A DNA stretch of 64,000 bases from Phallus indusiatus. Its lineage: Eukaryota; Basidiomycota; Agaricomycetes; Phallales; Phallaceae. Location: NCBI GenBank assembly GCA_027605045.1, contig JAQFWX010000005.1, positions 124,001-188,000 on the forward strand, in the 5' to 3' direction. Positions 22,856-33,012 of this stretch are shown piece by piece. The notes below the pieces were generated by a model. That model searched no databases and had not been told where the DNA came from. It was given only the letters and a program-made list of their open reading frames with translations. A program made the translations under genes and the position numbers. Positions within the stretch are counted from its first letter, which is position 1; each line of letters starts with the position of its first letter.

Positions 22856-24268
22856 ACAAAATTCTGTCCTCCATTTTGTCGTAAGGGGTAAGATTTCGAG
22901 GGGTAAACGTTTACGAAACGAACAGCGGGTAGACCTCCTGGTGTAATCATCAGTCAAATACGAAATACATGTTCCCCGCTTACGCTTCAAACTTTCTGTA
23001 CGTACCTGGTTAAACGTCTTGAAGAAAGTTGAAACTTAGTCTATAGTTTCTTTGTGCACCCTAAGCCTGTTGAGACTGACAGCGTCTCAGGACACACGCG
23101 CATATACGCAACTATGACAACTCGTTCTGTCTGCGTCAACGGAAAAAAAAATCATACCGTCCTCGAAAACTCTTGAGCGGTCATTGTTCCCAAAAGCGGA
23201 CCGAAATACGTCAACCAAAAAGTCAACGACCGCTCCTGAGAGAACAATTACGATTAAATTAACAATGACTGCGATGACCGTATAACCTTCGCTACGGATT
23301 TGTGATTCCCACAAGGCTCAACATCTCAAGGGGTTTGAAAAAGCTTCTAGCAAGAAAAACCGTTACACGCTGTTTTAATCCAGTAGGCGAGGCTTTTTTG
23401 CCAACAAAGTTTGAGTCATTGCTTTCGAGTACCTGTTTAAAGCCAAGCTTCTGGAAATACGTCATGCTGAACTCGATAGGTCATTCAATTGACGTGTCAA
23501 ATGAAAGGCATCCGGATGCCATCACCTGTGATCGGTATGAGATTACGAGGGCTACTACCCCGCAACCGAACAACATTCCCTGTCAAAAATAGTACGTGCC
23601 CTGAGTGTCATGATATTTTGATGGTCATTAAGGCATTCAAGCCAGCGCAAACTCTCCAATACAATTCCAGTATCCAGGCTCGATGAAGAAGAAACCTAGG
23701 CGTGAAGATTGAGCTGTGGAAAGAATGGATGAGGGCACTGTTGACTGGACGACCTGGACAGAGTACAAGCAAAACAGAGCCTCGTTCAATGTGGTAAGAT
23801 TAAGGAACAGCTTAGGAGACGTCATTTGTTTTCTTCGGGAAGCTTCTATGAACCGCGTCTTTTAGAAGTTTGTTGTCAGCTTGTTGATGGTCAAATTGCT
23901 CGGGTAAGCAATGAACGTCGTGTTACAAATTTGATGGGTGCATCGATGAATCCTGGAGGACGGCTCCGGTTGCTGTTTGCATACTTTGAGGCATAACAAG
24001 TGCTTCATAAGACAGCATAGAAAGAGTTTGCTCTATTGTGAAGTGGCATTCAGAGTAGGGTATTTTACCATCCAAATTCAAGGTTCTATCAGAGGAAAAG
24101 TCAGGACAAAACGAAAGAACAAAGCACGTTGCTTAGAAATTTCCCATGAAAAGCGTGAAGTTGCACCCTCAGTACCGAATAACAAGGAGCTGATGTTGTA
24201 AAGGTTGTGCCTGCGATGCACGGCGGCGGCTTTAGGTTCCTTGAACAAACTTGTTAAAACAACAGGCC
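22856..24268. other. Region between the divergent hydrophobins, no other gene recognised
   Basis: About 1.4 kb. Frames such as 23302-23592 + (96 codons) have no motif. Must contain upstream control elements for both hydrophobins. Confidence 0.4.
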
Positions 24269-24274
24269 TATAAA
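24269..24274 (+). promoter_or_regulatory. TATA box of the plus-strand hydrophobin gene
   Basis: TATAAA in GGCCTATAAAGCC, 64-69 bp before the ATG at 24338, mirroring the TATA spacing of the paralogue at 22277-22773. Confidence 0.6.
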
Positions 24275-24337
24275 GCCAAGAAAAATTTACCAGCAGCTCA
24301 ACAAGCAATCAACTTGTACTCACAACTTGACTTGAAA

Positions 24338-24824
24338 ATGAAAGCTGTTTTCGCCACCCTTTCTCTTGCGCTCCTCGCCGCAGCCGCACCCCAAACTTCC
24401 CTTTCCCAATGCAACACAGGTAGACAGGTCGACTGATGCGTCAATCTAACATACTAATCCAAGCCTTGCTTTCAGGAAATCTCAATTGCTGCAACTCTCT
24501 GATGAACTCTACCAACGAAGCTGTCTCAGAACTTGCCGGCTTGCTTGGTATTACTCTTCCCAACCTTGGACTTCAAGTTGGCTTGAACTGCGACCCCATC
24601 TCTGTTATGTAAGTGATATTTACAGGACACTCACTGGTCAAGGAAAACTAACAAACAACATGTACGTAGTGGTCTCGGTGGAGGATCCGGCTGCAACAAC
24701 CAGGCAGTCTGCTGCACTGGCGACTCATTCAGTGGTCTGGTGAGCATAGAACTAGTCATATCCTAATATCTATGAATTAATGAATTTTTAGATCAACCTT
24801 GGGTGCAGCCCTCTTAACCTTTAA
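24338..24824 (+). CDS. Class I hydrophobin (secreted)
   Basis: Model join(24338..24419,24476..24608,24670..24739,24792..24824), 105 aa, phase kept. Signal peptide MKAVFATLSLALLAAAAP; cysteine order C (SQCNTG), CC (LNCCNS), C (GLNCDP), C (SGCNNQ), CC (AVCCTG), C (LGCSPLNL). Intron positions match those of the hydrophobin at 22277-22773. Differences are concentrated in the middle loop, as usual between paralogues. Forms amphipathic surface films on hyphae. Start chosen at the ATG that opens the signal peptide. Confidence 0.93.
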
Positions 24825-25201
24825 ACCTACCTTTATTGTCATTGGTAGTACTAGTTTAAAGTGACAGCAGATCCATTGTTCATCGATCTATGTATTAGTT
24901 GTTATACTTCCAAACCAAAATAAGAAAATAAAACAAACCAGTCAATAAGTTTTGGGTGAAGGGAGTCGAACTACATTGACCGCACCGACTAGAGTCGCTG
25001 TATATCTAGATATTAAGAGAAGTCGAAATCCTAGCTGTCTTGTGAAATAAGGTTAAAAATGACTATAACCGATTCGATTTTCACAAGAATGGGGTGCCAC
25101 GACGCTGATCCTTGCGTGTGTGCCGCTGATTTCACTGTGTTCTGAATCTTGATCAATGTGATGACACAAAAATGATTGAAATGGTATTAATTCAACACAG
25201 G
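24825..25201. other. No gene recognised
   Basis: AT-rich 3' region of the hydrophobin gene; nothing else seen. Confidence 0.4.
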
Positions 25202-25341
25202 GCATCAGTGATCTGGGTTTTTCACTCCAGAGCACGTGCCGCCATCTGGAAGTCTTCAAAGCCTCCAGAACGCTCTGGAGACTTTCAGATGGCGGGACGT
25301 GCTCCTGGATTTAAACAGATTAAAACCCAGATTACTGATGC
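25202..25341. repeat. Foldback (MITE-like) hairpin element, copy 2
   Basis: Imperfect inverted repeat: left arm starts GCATCAGTGATCTGGGTTTT, right arm ends AAAACCCAGATTACTGATGC. Inner parts also pair (AGCACGTGCCGCCATCTGGA against the opposite arm) with small gaps. Shares the terminal ATCAGTGATCTGGGTTT with the hairpin at 7330-7465, but the inner arms differ. Non-coding. Confidence 0.7.
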
Positions 25342-25499
25342 GGCTGCAGGTCCTCCGCACAATGTCCTCAGATACATTTCAATGTATTCGCTGTCACTTT
25401 AGTTCACAAATATACGGAAAATAGTCATGACTTTAGGTACTCACCGCTGAGTCTAACATCCAATCGCCCGAAGATACTCTATGAGCTCTCGAATCGAGA

Positions 25500-26035
25500 G
25501 TGGATGGAATTGTATTTACCAACCACGCGGGAAGACAGGTTGATGGAGCGGTAGGATCACTTGAGGTTCTTCCTGAGATTGTGGACGCGGTTCATAAACG
25601 GGAAAGAATGGTTACTGATGAGACGTCCATCAAAGAGAATGATCATTTTATTTGATTCGGGGATACGTACCGGGTCGGACATTATCAAGGCTATTGCGCT
25701 CGGTGCTGATGCAGTACTCGTTGGCAGGCACGTGTCATAGTGGAGTAATAATCATTATCTGTTTTTCTCATTGATTCATTGATATTGGTTGATAGGTTAT
25801 ATATTTGGGGGTTAGCGCATGAAGGGGAGTCAGGGTGTAGACACGTTATAAAAAGTCTTCTCGCTGATTTGGATATCACTTGTACAGTTGCCGGTATCCC
25901 AAATCTTGAAGAGATCAAAGGTAAACATGGTTTGTTGAGGTAGGCTTGATGGAGTTGTAACATTGAGACGTATTGTTGATATCAATTCGCAGGTACAATC
26001 CTAATGTTGTTGCGCGTTTGTAAACTGTGTTTTCA
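25500..26035 (+). pseudogene. C-terminal fragment of an FMN-dependent alpha-hydroxyacid dehydrogenase (copy B)
   Basis: Near-duplicate of the fragment at 4330-5545 without the [22 protein letters not shown] (about 25520), then [20 protein letters not shown] with ADAVLVGR (about 25645-25730), an intron, YIWGLAHEGESGCRHVIKSL and LADLDITCTVAGIPNLEEIK, a second intron and a short tail. It has no N-terminal part. Differences from copy A (for example Ile for Met, Ala for Leu) make copy B look closer to the family consensus. It cannot encode a full enzyme. Confidence 0.72.
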
Positions 26036-26849
26036 CCTTGGCACACAGCTATCAAAGTCATTCAGTAGAATTTTGACTTTCTATTGCCATTGTTAGGTAG
26101 ATACAACAGAGCTGAGTTCAAAGGCTTCTTTTACAATGTATATGTTGATGAACCACATGGAAAGTTTGGTGCCAATTGAATAAGGCGGAGCTGTGATGTA
26201 TCCGCCGATTTGATGTACGATATATGCGTAGATAGTTAATAAGATTTGTTTTGGAAATTCGTTATATGAGTTGGTTTGAACAAAGACATCGAATAAATGG
26301 AATTTAAATTATTGTCTTGAATGAGGTCTTGTCAGCGAAGTTGAGAATAGTTGAGAACACAATAATGATGAGAGTTTGACTTGAATGGAAGGTTCCACAA
26401 GTTGAGTAATAGAGTTAGATTAGAGGTTTAAAGGCCGAGAAGATTTCCGAGAAGATTTGGTCAAGATAGTAATATTAAAGTGCTAACTACTTACAAAGGA
26501 ATCTCGCGACTTATATAGGTCGCGAGTACATTCTATAGGGGAAGGCTATACTAATTTAGACGAATGATGTCATTACATCATCACTCGCGCTTCGCGCGAG
26601 TATAAGCATACGAATCGAGGCAAAATTGATAAAAATGAGAAAGAAATAAAGAAATACTAATTTTATACTATATTTGGTGAGCTGGGGTAGTCAGTTACAT
26701 GACAGGAGCCCACGAGCCCAAAGTGCCTAAAGTCGGTGAATACAAAAATTCTACGACTTTATTGAGTGCAGATGAATGCAGATGATACTAGGACAATTTG
26801 AATAATATCTTAACGATTGATCGTGCGATGGTCGAAGGGGACAACCCGG
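26036..26849. repeat. Duplicated 3' flank of copy B, interrupted by a solo LTR
   Basis: Matches 5546-5850 except for the 513-bp LTR plus 5-bp duplication at 26192-26709. Similarity ends at about 26849, where unrelated sequence beginning TGTAAGGATCC starts. Confidence 0.65.
26192..26704. mobile_element. Solo LTR, 513 bp, with 5-bp target duplication
   Basis: Begins TGTGATGTATCC and ends GTTACATGACA (TG...CA), flanked by GGAGC at 26187-26191 and 26705-26709. The empty site is preserved in copy A near 5700 (AAGGCGGAGCCCACAAGCCC), which proves the insertion. Contains a TATA-like TTATATAGG inside a short inverted repeat (CTCGCGACTTATATAGGTCGCGAG region, 26505-26530). Unrelated to the TGTCAGGG LTR family; copia or gypsy origin not decided. 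Confidence 0.85.
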
Positions 26850-27270
26850 TGTAAGGATCCAATGTGAATAGCTAAATGTATCGGCTATAAATGATCGGAC
26901 TACAACTAGATATTTGTTTATGAGGTCAGTTAGTCTTCCGTGGAGCGGGTCCTGGTGCTGATTTCGGGTAGTGAGAGAAAGTGGGTGTGTGTGTAGGATG
27001 GAAAAGAGGGGGATGTATGCGCTGATACGAAACCAACACAAACAAACACTAACAACAAATGCAACAACTAAGGGATGTCGTATGCAGGTGTGCAAGTGAG
27101 GGAATGAACTGAGAGTCGACAATGAGCTTGAAATGCGACTAGAATTGAGGACCTGCAATCAATGATGACTGTTATCCTTAAGCGAGTTAGTGATGCAATA
27201 AACTGAAAATAAAATCGCTAGTTTAGACTCTGAGACCTCACTCAGAGTATTCCAAAGATAAAGACGTGAG
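26850..27270. other. Unclassified sequence, possibly retroelement-derived
   Basis: Starts TGTAAGGATCCAATG at the break of similarity with copy A and contains GGCTATAAATGATCGG, so it could be part of another LTR. No matching end or target duplication was found. A 135-codon minus-strand frame at 26751-27158 has no protein-like features. Confidence 0.3.
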
Positions 27271-27469
27271 TGTTAGGGCTACTCAGCTCACACTAGAGGG
27301 AGGGGATCTTAAGATAAATATATTGGGGAGAACTAACTACTCACCTAGAGGGAGGGGATCCTAAGAGAACAAGCTTAGGGACCCTCACTCTAGGGACTGT
27401 GACTATATACATGAAAAATGATAGCGTGGCATGCGGCCCTGACACAGCTAAGTGCCAGACGCCCGAACC
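27271..27469 (-). mobile_element. Partial LTR of the TGTCAGGG chromovirus family
   Basis: Minus orientation. Contains the 3' end (reads TGTTAGGGCTACTCAGCTCA on plus), both AGAGGGAGGGGATC repeats and the AGAACAAGCTTAGG core, then stops within the U3 part where the next copy begins. Confidence 0.8.
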
Positions 27470-27857
27470 TGTTAGGGCTACTCAGCTCACACTAGAGGGA
27501 GGGGATCCTAAGTACTATATTGGACGATAACTATACTACTCACCTAGAGGGAGGGGATCCTAAGAGAACAAGCTTAGGGACCCTCACTCTAGGTACAGCT
27601 ACTATATACATAAAACGACGACGCGGCGTGCGGCCCTGACACAGCTAAGTGCCAAGCGCCCAAGCCGAGCCTAAGCGACATGATGTCACGGGCATCACGC
27701 TGGGTACGAGCGCGCGACGCGCGCGAGTAGAGAATGTGAAATAGAGGCAGAACAAGGAAACGGAAGGTGAAGGTAAAATACGGAAATGATAAATAGAATA
27801 GAAATAGAGCGATGCCGATGATAATAAATAAGAAAATGAGAGACGGCGGTAGCATAC
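27470..27857 (-). mobile_element. Near-complete LTR of the same family, second in a head-to-tail array
   Basis: Minus orientation. Complete except for about 8 bp of its outer U3 end (reads GCGGTAGCATAC and stops), where the third LTR begins directly. No target duplication separates the copies. Confidence 0.8.
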
Positions 27858-28254
27858 TGTTAGGGCTACTCAGCTCACACTAGAGGGAGGGGATCCTAAG
27901 TAATATATTGGAAGGTAACTATACTACTCACCTAGAGGGAGGGGATCCTAAGAGAACAAGCTTAGGGACCCTCACTCTAGGTACAGCTACTATATACATA
28001 AAACGACGACGCGGCGTGCGGCCCTGACACAGCTAAGTGCCAGGCGCCCAAGCTGAGCCTAAGCGACGTGATGTCACGGGCATCATGCCGTGTACAAGCG
28101 CGCAACGCGCGCGAGTAGAGAAGGTGAAATATGGATGGAGAGAATAAACGGATGGTAGAGGTAATGCACGGGAAATATAAATAAGATAGAAATAGATATA
28201 TACCGATGATAATAAATAAGGAAAAATGAGGGGACGCGGTAGCGTACCCTGACA
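27858..28254 (-). mobile_element. Complete LTR (397 bp), third in the array
   Basis: Minus orientation, TGTTAGGG...CCCTGACA on plus. U3 resembles that of the second chromovirus (58944-59340) rather than the first. Flanks (CATAC / AACAC) do not match, so it is not a simple solo-LTR insertion. Confidence 0.8.
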
Positions 28255-29753
28255 AACACCAGTAACTGTCACCGTTGGTTGACGACAGTCAGGACTTGGC
28301 CTCAACCTATAAGAGGTTGTGCCGCGACAGTCTTCTTCAGGATTTGTCCTGACGAGCGTCACGAGCATTGAGATCGTCAAGAACCTTCTTGATGATTGCG
28401 TTCCGAGCCTCGAGTGCTGCGAGTTGTATCTCGTGTTGGAGGAGATCAAGCTGGACAAGAATGAAGAGAGCTTCGATACGCAGCTCTCGACAACGACGAA
28501 TGGATTCCGTCGTTGTAGTTCGCAGTAATCGATCTCGACGTGTAATGATGAGAAAAATAGGAAAGGAGAGTATATAGAGATATCGAACTATGTTCGATAT
28601 TAAGTCTGAAGAACTATCTACGTGTATGCTAGGGTTTATATACACATCAGATAAATAATTCTAGCTCAGTTCGAAATAGATTCCGAACTTGAGAAATACA
28701 AACAAGTCGTGAGATTCGTAAGTAACATCAATATATGCAGGGTATGATGTCTCATGTGATGAACATGAGGTGTGCAGGGATGAGAGCTGTGCATACATGG
28801 ACCTACGTTCGTCATCTATGATCTCATAACTGGAACGTGCGTGGAATATTCTAGAAAGGCCTTTCCACAGATGTTCCAGGAGTTAAAAGAGACGGGTACA
28901 TCTCTATTCGAGTTGCAAGGTTGATTGGGATGACTGAACGCGAAGGTCTTATCGTGAGTGACGTAAGCGTGATAAGATTACGGAGATAAACGGTAAATGA
29001 TCGGATATGGATTACGTAACGTTACCGGAAGTGATGTCATGAATCGGATCATGACAAAACGTGAACTTGAATCCTTCTTGAGTTGCTAACCATATTCTGT
29101 TATGGAACTCCTTGATGTGCCAATCAAATAGAGTTACACACAATTACTTGTTAAGCGTTTCGTTTAGATTCGTATCCAACTAAAAGGTAAGGCCAGGAAT
29201 AACTGTACTTATGCGAAAGTTTCCCGATCTATAGAAATGTTAGTTGAACAATAAAGGTTTAGAGGAGACTTGTAGCACAAGTCTCAGATAGAGTTAGATA
29301 AGAGGTTTGGTAAGCGCGCTTTGTCAAAGTGACCCTTTTGTTGTTACTAAGCTTTATTAGCTAACACTGGATGTGTGGTACAACAAAAAGATGTAGATAC
29401 ATGATTTTCTGAGCCCTATTTATACACATTTAGGGCTAAACTATTCTACTCGCTACCTAATAATTACATAGTAAATGACACAAGAGATGACACAATATTT
29501 GAGATGGAAAAATAGATAAGGATAAATAAACGTAACCTTTTTCCTACTAATTACCCTTGGCTGAAGTGTTTTGCCGAATGATGTCATGTATGATCGAAGT
29601 GGCAAAAGGATTGGAAAAGAAAATAGAAGTGGAAGACGAGAAATGTGGAAGTCCTTGGATTATTTGGTTTTGTTTGTTTTTATGGGGTTTTGTTGCCATA
29701 GCCTTATATCTTGATGTTTTTGGTGAGGGAGATGAAGTGGTTACATAACATAT
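28255..29753. other. 1.5 kb, no gene assigned
   Basis: A minus-strand frame at 28337-28645 (102 codons) ends in a charged helical stretch (RRCRELRIEALFILVQLDLL...) and could be a gag or leader relic. Around 29220-29560 the sequence is AT-rich and LTR-like in style. A 63-codon plus frame (29557-29748) has one hydrophobic segment. None can be named. Confidence 0.3.
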
Positions 29754-30131
29754 TCAATACAAGTCTCGTTTTGCTGATTCTGGTGTCAAATATATGTTAA
29801 CAACTGTAAACCAGTTTAATTGCTCCTCGATATAAACTTTCTCTCCAAACATGATCCCGGGGTGAACCAGATCTGAACTTCTGCACTGACGGATAACGAT
29901 AGGTGAAGGTTCCTTCGGTAAGTGCGTGTCCCGATCGAGGTCGAGGCTTGCATATTGGGAACTATAGATATACAAAGTCGTAAAAAGATCCAAATCGTAT
30001 GTCCTGGGACTGGAAGGCGAATAGCGAAAAGGAGACATAGATTCATTATCAGAAAGAATAGGTGATTCGGTGGAGGAATTTGGAATTGGTAAGGAGACTG
30101 AGGATGAGTAATGGAACGAAAACGTAGTCAT
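29754..30131 (-). CDS. Hypothetical protein, 125 aa, unsupported by family
   Basis: An uninterrupted frame from the ATG at 30131 (MTTFSFHYSSSVSLP...) to 29754, Ser/Pro-rich at the N-terminus and then more ordinary (LDLFTTLYIYSSQYASLDLD, GIMFGEKVYIEEQLNWFTVV). The frame runs open upstream into a truncated LTR, so this may be the end of a gene cut by that insertion. No known domain recognised. Could be chance. Confidence 0.25.
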   Translation of the reverse strand: MTTFSFHYSSSVSLPIPNSSTESPILSDNESMSPFRYSPSSPRTYDLDLFTTLYIYSSQYASLDLDRDTHLPKEPSPIVIRQCRSSDLVHPGIMFGEKVYIEEQLNWFTVVNIYLTPESAKRDLY

Positions 30132-30248
30132 TTTATTGTTTTGAATTTTTGAGGCTGTGATGTTGGCCATATGGGATTTCTGGATGATTAGAACTCCGCT
30201 TTGAAAAAAAAAAGAACCTTCCCCAATTAGGAAGATTTTGGTGCGCGA

Positions 30249-30505
30249 CAGCGTGCGTCGCGCGCTCGTACCCGGCGTGATGCCTGTGACATCACGTCGC
30301 TTAGGTTTGGCTTGGGCACCTGGCACTTAGCTGTGTCAGGGCCGCACACCGCACCGTCGTTTTATGTATATAGTAGCTGTACCTAGAGTGAGGGTCCCTA
30401 AGCTTGTTCTCTTAGAATCCCCTCCCTCTAGGTGAGTAGTATAGTTATCTTCCAATATATTGCTTAGGATCCCCTCCCTCTAGTGTGAGTTGAGTAGCCC
30501 TAACA
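30249..30505 (+). mobile_element. 5'-truncated LTR of the TGTCAGGG family
   Basis: Starts within U3 (CGTGCGTCGCGCGCTCGTACCC) and runs to the CCCTAACA end. TATA (TATATAG), the AAGCTTGTTCT core and both CCCCTCCCTCTAG repeats are present. The outer ~130 bp are missing. Confidence 0.8.
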
Positions 30506-30902
30506 CAAGCAGATTCGCGGTCTGCAGGTAGTGTGTTAGTATGCTTATTCAACTTTCAGCATAACTTTTCAGCTAGCGAAAATTAGAAGATAGTTATCGT
30601 TATCATAAACAACAAACCGTCTCATAACGATTAGTGTTGCCATGCAATGACAATTTTTTTCTGGGTGCTGTACCAGCGTCGTCGAATGTGTTCACCAAAG
30701 CCTGTTTGAAAAAGAAAGGAAAGCATCCTGTTCCAACTGTTATAGAATTTCCCGAAGATGAATACCTATCGCAGTATGTTTGTACATTTTGCGTAGTTAA
30801 CCTGCATTTGACAGCTTATTTTCCGTTAATAAGTTCCGCTTTTGTACTCATTAGCAAAAAGAATTTAACTATAATGAGACAAGATGGATACCAACTAGCT
30901 GC

Positions 30903-31658
30903 TGTCAGGGTACGCTACCGCGTCCCCTCATTTTTCCTTATATATTATCATCGGTATATGCTCCCCTCCATTTCATTTATATTTCCCATATATTATTTCC
31001 ACCCTCCGTTTGCTCCCTCTGTTAGGGCGACTCAGGGCACACACCTAGAGGAGGGAAAACCTAAGATCTATTGAGGGGCAGCGACTAACTACTCACCTAG
31101 AGGAGGGAAAACCTAAGAGAACAAGCTTAGGTATCCCTCTCTAGGGAAAACGCATATAAGTACAGGATACGAAGCGCTCGACTGATCCCCATGGGATCTG
31201 AGGAGATACAGACAGAAATCGAGGAAAATCGAAGAGATCGAAAAATCGAGAAAACGATGGAACTAATGGAAACGGCAAAGTACGGGAAATGAAGGAAATC
31301 GTAACACGAAATGAAACTGAAAGAAATCGAAGGAATCGAATAATCGGAAAAGGCACTAGCGTACCGTGACACCCTCCATCTCTATTCCACTTTCTCTACT
31401 TGCGCGCGTCGCGCACTCATACCCGGCGTGACGCCGTGGGCATCACATCGCTTATGTTCGGTTCGGGCGTCTGGCACTTAGCTGTGTCAGGGCTGCACGC
31501 CGTGCTATCATTTTTCATGTATATAGTCGCAGTCCCTAGAGTGAGGGTCCCTAAGCTTGTTCTCTTAGGATCCCCTCCCTCTAGGTGAGTAGTTAGTCCT
31601 CCCCAATATATTTACCTTAGGATCCCCTCCCTCTAGTGTGAGCTGAGTAGCCCTAACA
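30903..31658 (+). mobile_element. Solo LTR (main family), interrupted by a second LTR family
   Basis: Begins TGTCAGGGTACGC at 30903 and ends CCCTAACA at 31658; flanked by GCTGC at 30898-30902 and 31659-31663. Removing the nested 352-bp element and one CCCTC leaves 399 bp, the family length. Confidence 0.9.
31020..31371 (-). mobile_element. Solo LTR of a second, related family (352 bp)
   Basis: Reads TGTTAGGGCGACTCAGGGCA...GCGTACCGTGACA on plus and is flanked by CCCTC (31015-31019 and 31372-31376). It shares the R-region core CCTAAG-AGAACAAGCTTAGG with the main family, but U3 differs and is rich in TCGATTTC-type repeats. A second copy is at 44053-44403. Confidence 0.88.
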
Positions 31659-31663
31659 GCTGC

Positions 31664-32575
31664 AACCCAGAGGACTTATCCGCCTAAATATATATAGAAG
31701 TCCATCGTACATGTCATTTACTAGGCCTGCATCACACCTGGACGGGGCGTAGAAGTCCATCCATCTTAGTCACCTTCTGTACGAGCCCCTTTCTGCTCCC
31801 AACTTTCACAACATACACGTCCTACCCTGCCGTGAAAGCCATGTGCATCCAAATTTTGCCTTGATCAAGGCTGGTCACATTCTGGAACAGGTAAGTAAAA
31901 TCGATGAAAGGACCTTGATTCGGTATTTACATCTGCTCGGACTGGGGAAATCCATTAGTTTTTAAATTTGTTAGAGTAAGGTTCTAAGTGTACTTGAGCT
32001 GATAACCACCTAAAAACACCTATAACTATCAACAAAATGATCAATGAGTAAAGACAATGTTGAATGTTCGTGGTCGAGACTCCACAACTTTCTTACCTAA
32101 GACCTTGGGATGTGACATTATGCACGTGACTAGAAAGTCTGGTACGCGACCTGCCAATCGTTGATCGGTGGTTCAGCTCAAAGACCCTTAAACTCACCCA
32201 CAATTACTGATCGCTGCGGTGACGTGGCCTCTCGTGTTGTTCCGCTGGTAAGCTGCGGCCACGCTGCTGTCAACAAAATGTTCGTGATTAGCACAAAAAT
32301 ACATTATTTAGCCGAACTTTATTTGCAATTCACAAAAGCTGCCAGCTTGTCATTAAATTGCTTTTAGATACACCCGCAGTTCAGTTCTGCGGCGGTAAAT
32401 CTCTGCAGATTACCAAATTCGCAGACGAGAAGTAATTCAGTGCAGTTCAAACACCGTGTTTCATGCGTCGCTTAACAGCGTTTAAACTCAGGTTTCGACA
32501 GGCTGCAAAGCTTACTTGGGACGGAATTGCACTGACTCATTTCAGCTTGGATTCTACAGGACCTGTCCGAGTGGC
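31664..32575. other. Host or older sequence between solo LTRs, no gene assigned
   Basis: A piece at 31765-31885 reads LLYEPLSAPNFHNIHVLPCR in one plus frame, continuing HVHPNFALIKAGHILEQ, which looks protein-like. Upstream of the LTR, 30634-30897 gives KGKHPVPTVIEFPEDEYLSQ. Both could be exons of one broken gene, but the family was not recognised. Confidence 0.3.
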
Positions 32576-32580
32576 TCACC

Positions 32581-32975
32581 TGTCAGGGTACGCTACCGCC
32601 GTCTCTCATTTTCCTATTTATTATCATCGGCATTATCTCATTTCTATTCCATTTCTCATTTCCGTATTTTACTTTTACTCTCCGTTTCTTGGTTCTGTCT
32701 CTATTTCACTTTCTCTACTCGCGCGCGTCGCGCGCTCGTACCCAGTGTGATGCCCGTGACATCACGTCGCTTAGGTTCGGCTTGGGTGCCTGGCACTTAG
32801 CTGTGTCAGGGCCGCACGCTGCATTGTCGTTTTATGTATATAGTAGCTGTACCTAGAGTGAGGGTCCCTAAGCTTGTTCTCTTAGGATCCCCTCCCTCTA
32901 GGTGAGTAGTATAGTTATTGTTCAATATAGTACTTAGGATCCCCTCCCTCTAGTGTGAGCTGAGTAGCCCTAACA
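32581..32975 (+). mobile_element. Solo LTR, main family (395 bp)
   Basis: TGTCAGGG...CCCTAACA flanked by TCACC at 32576-32580 and 32976-32980. Complete, with TATA and self-priming core. Confidence 0.92.
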
Positions 32976-33012
32976 TCACCTATGTGTGTGTAATTGACCT
33001 GCTGATCAGTTA

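Noticed and set aside
26751..27158. 135-codon minus-strand frame
   Set aside because: Covers the duplicated 3' flank of copy B and unrelated sequence beyond its break point, so it is an accident of a composite sequence.
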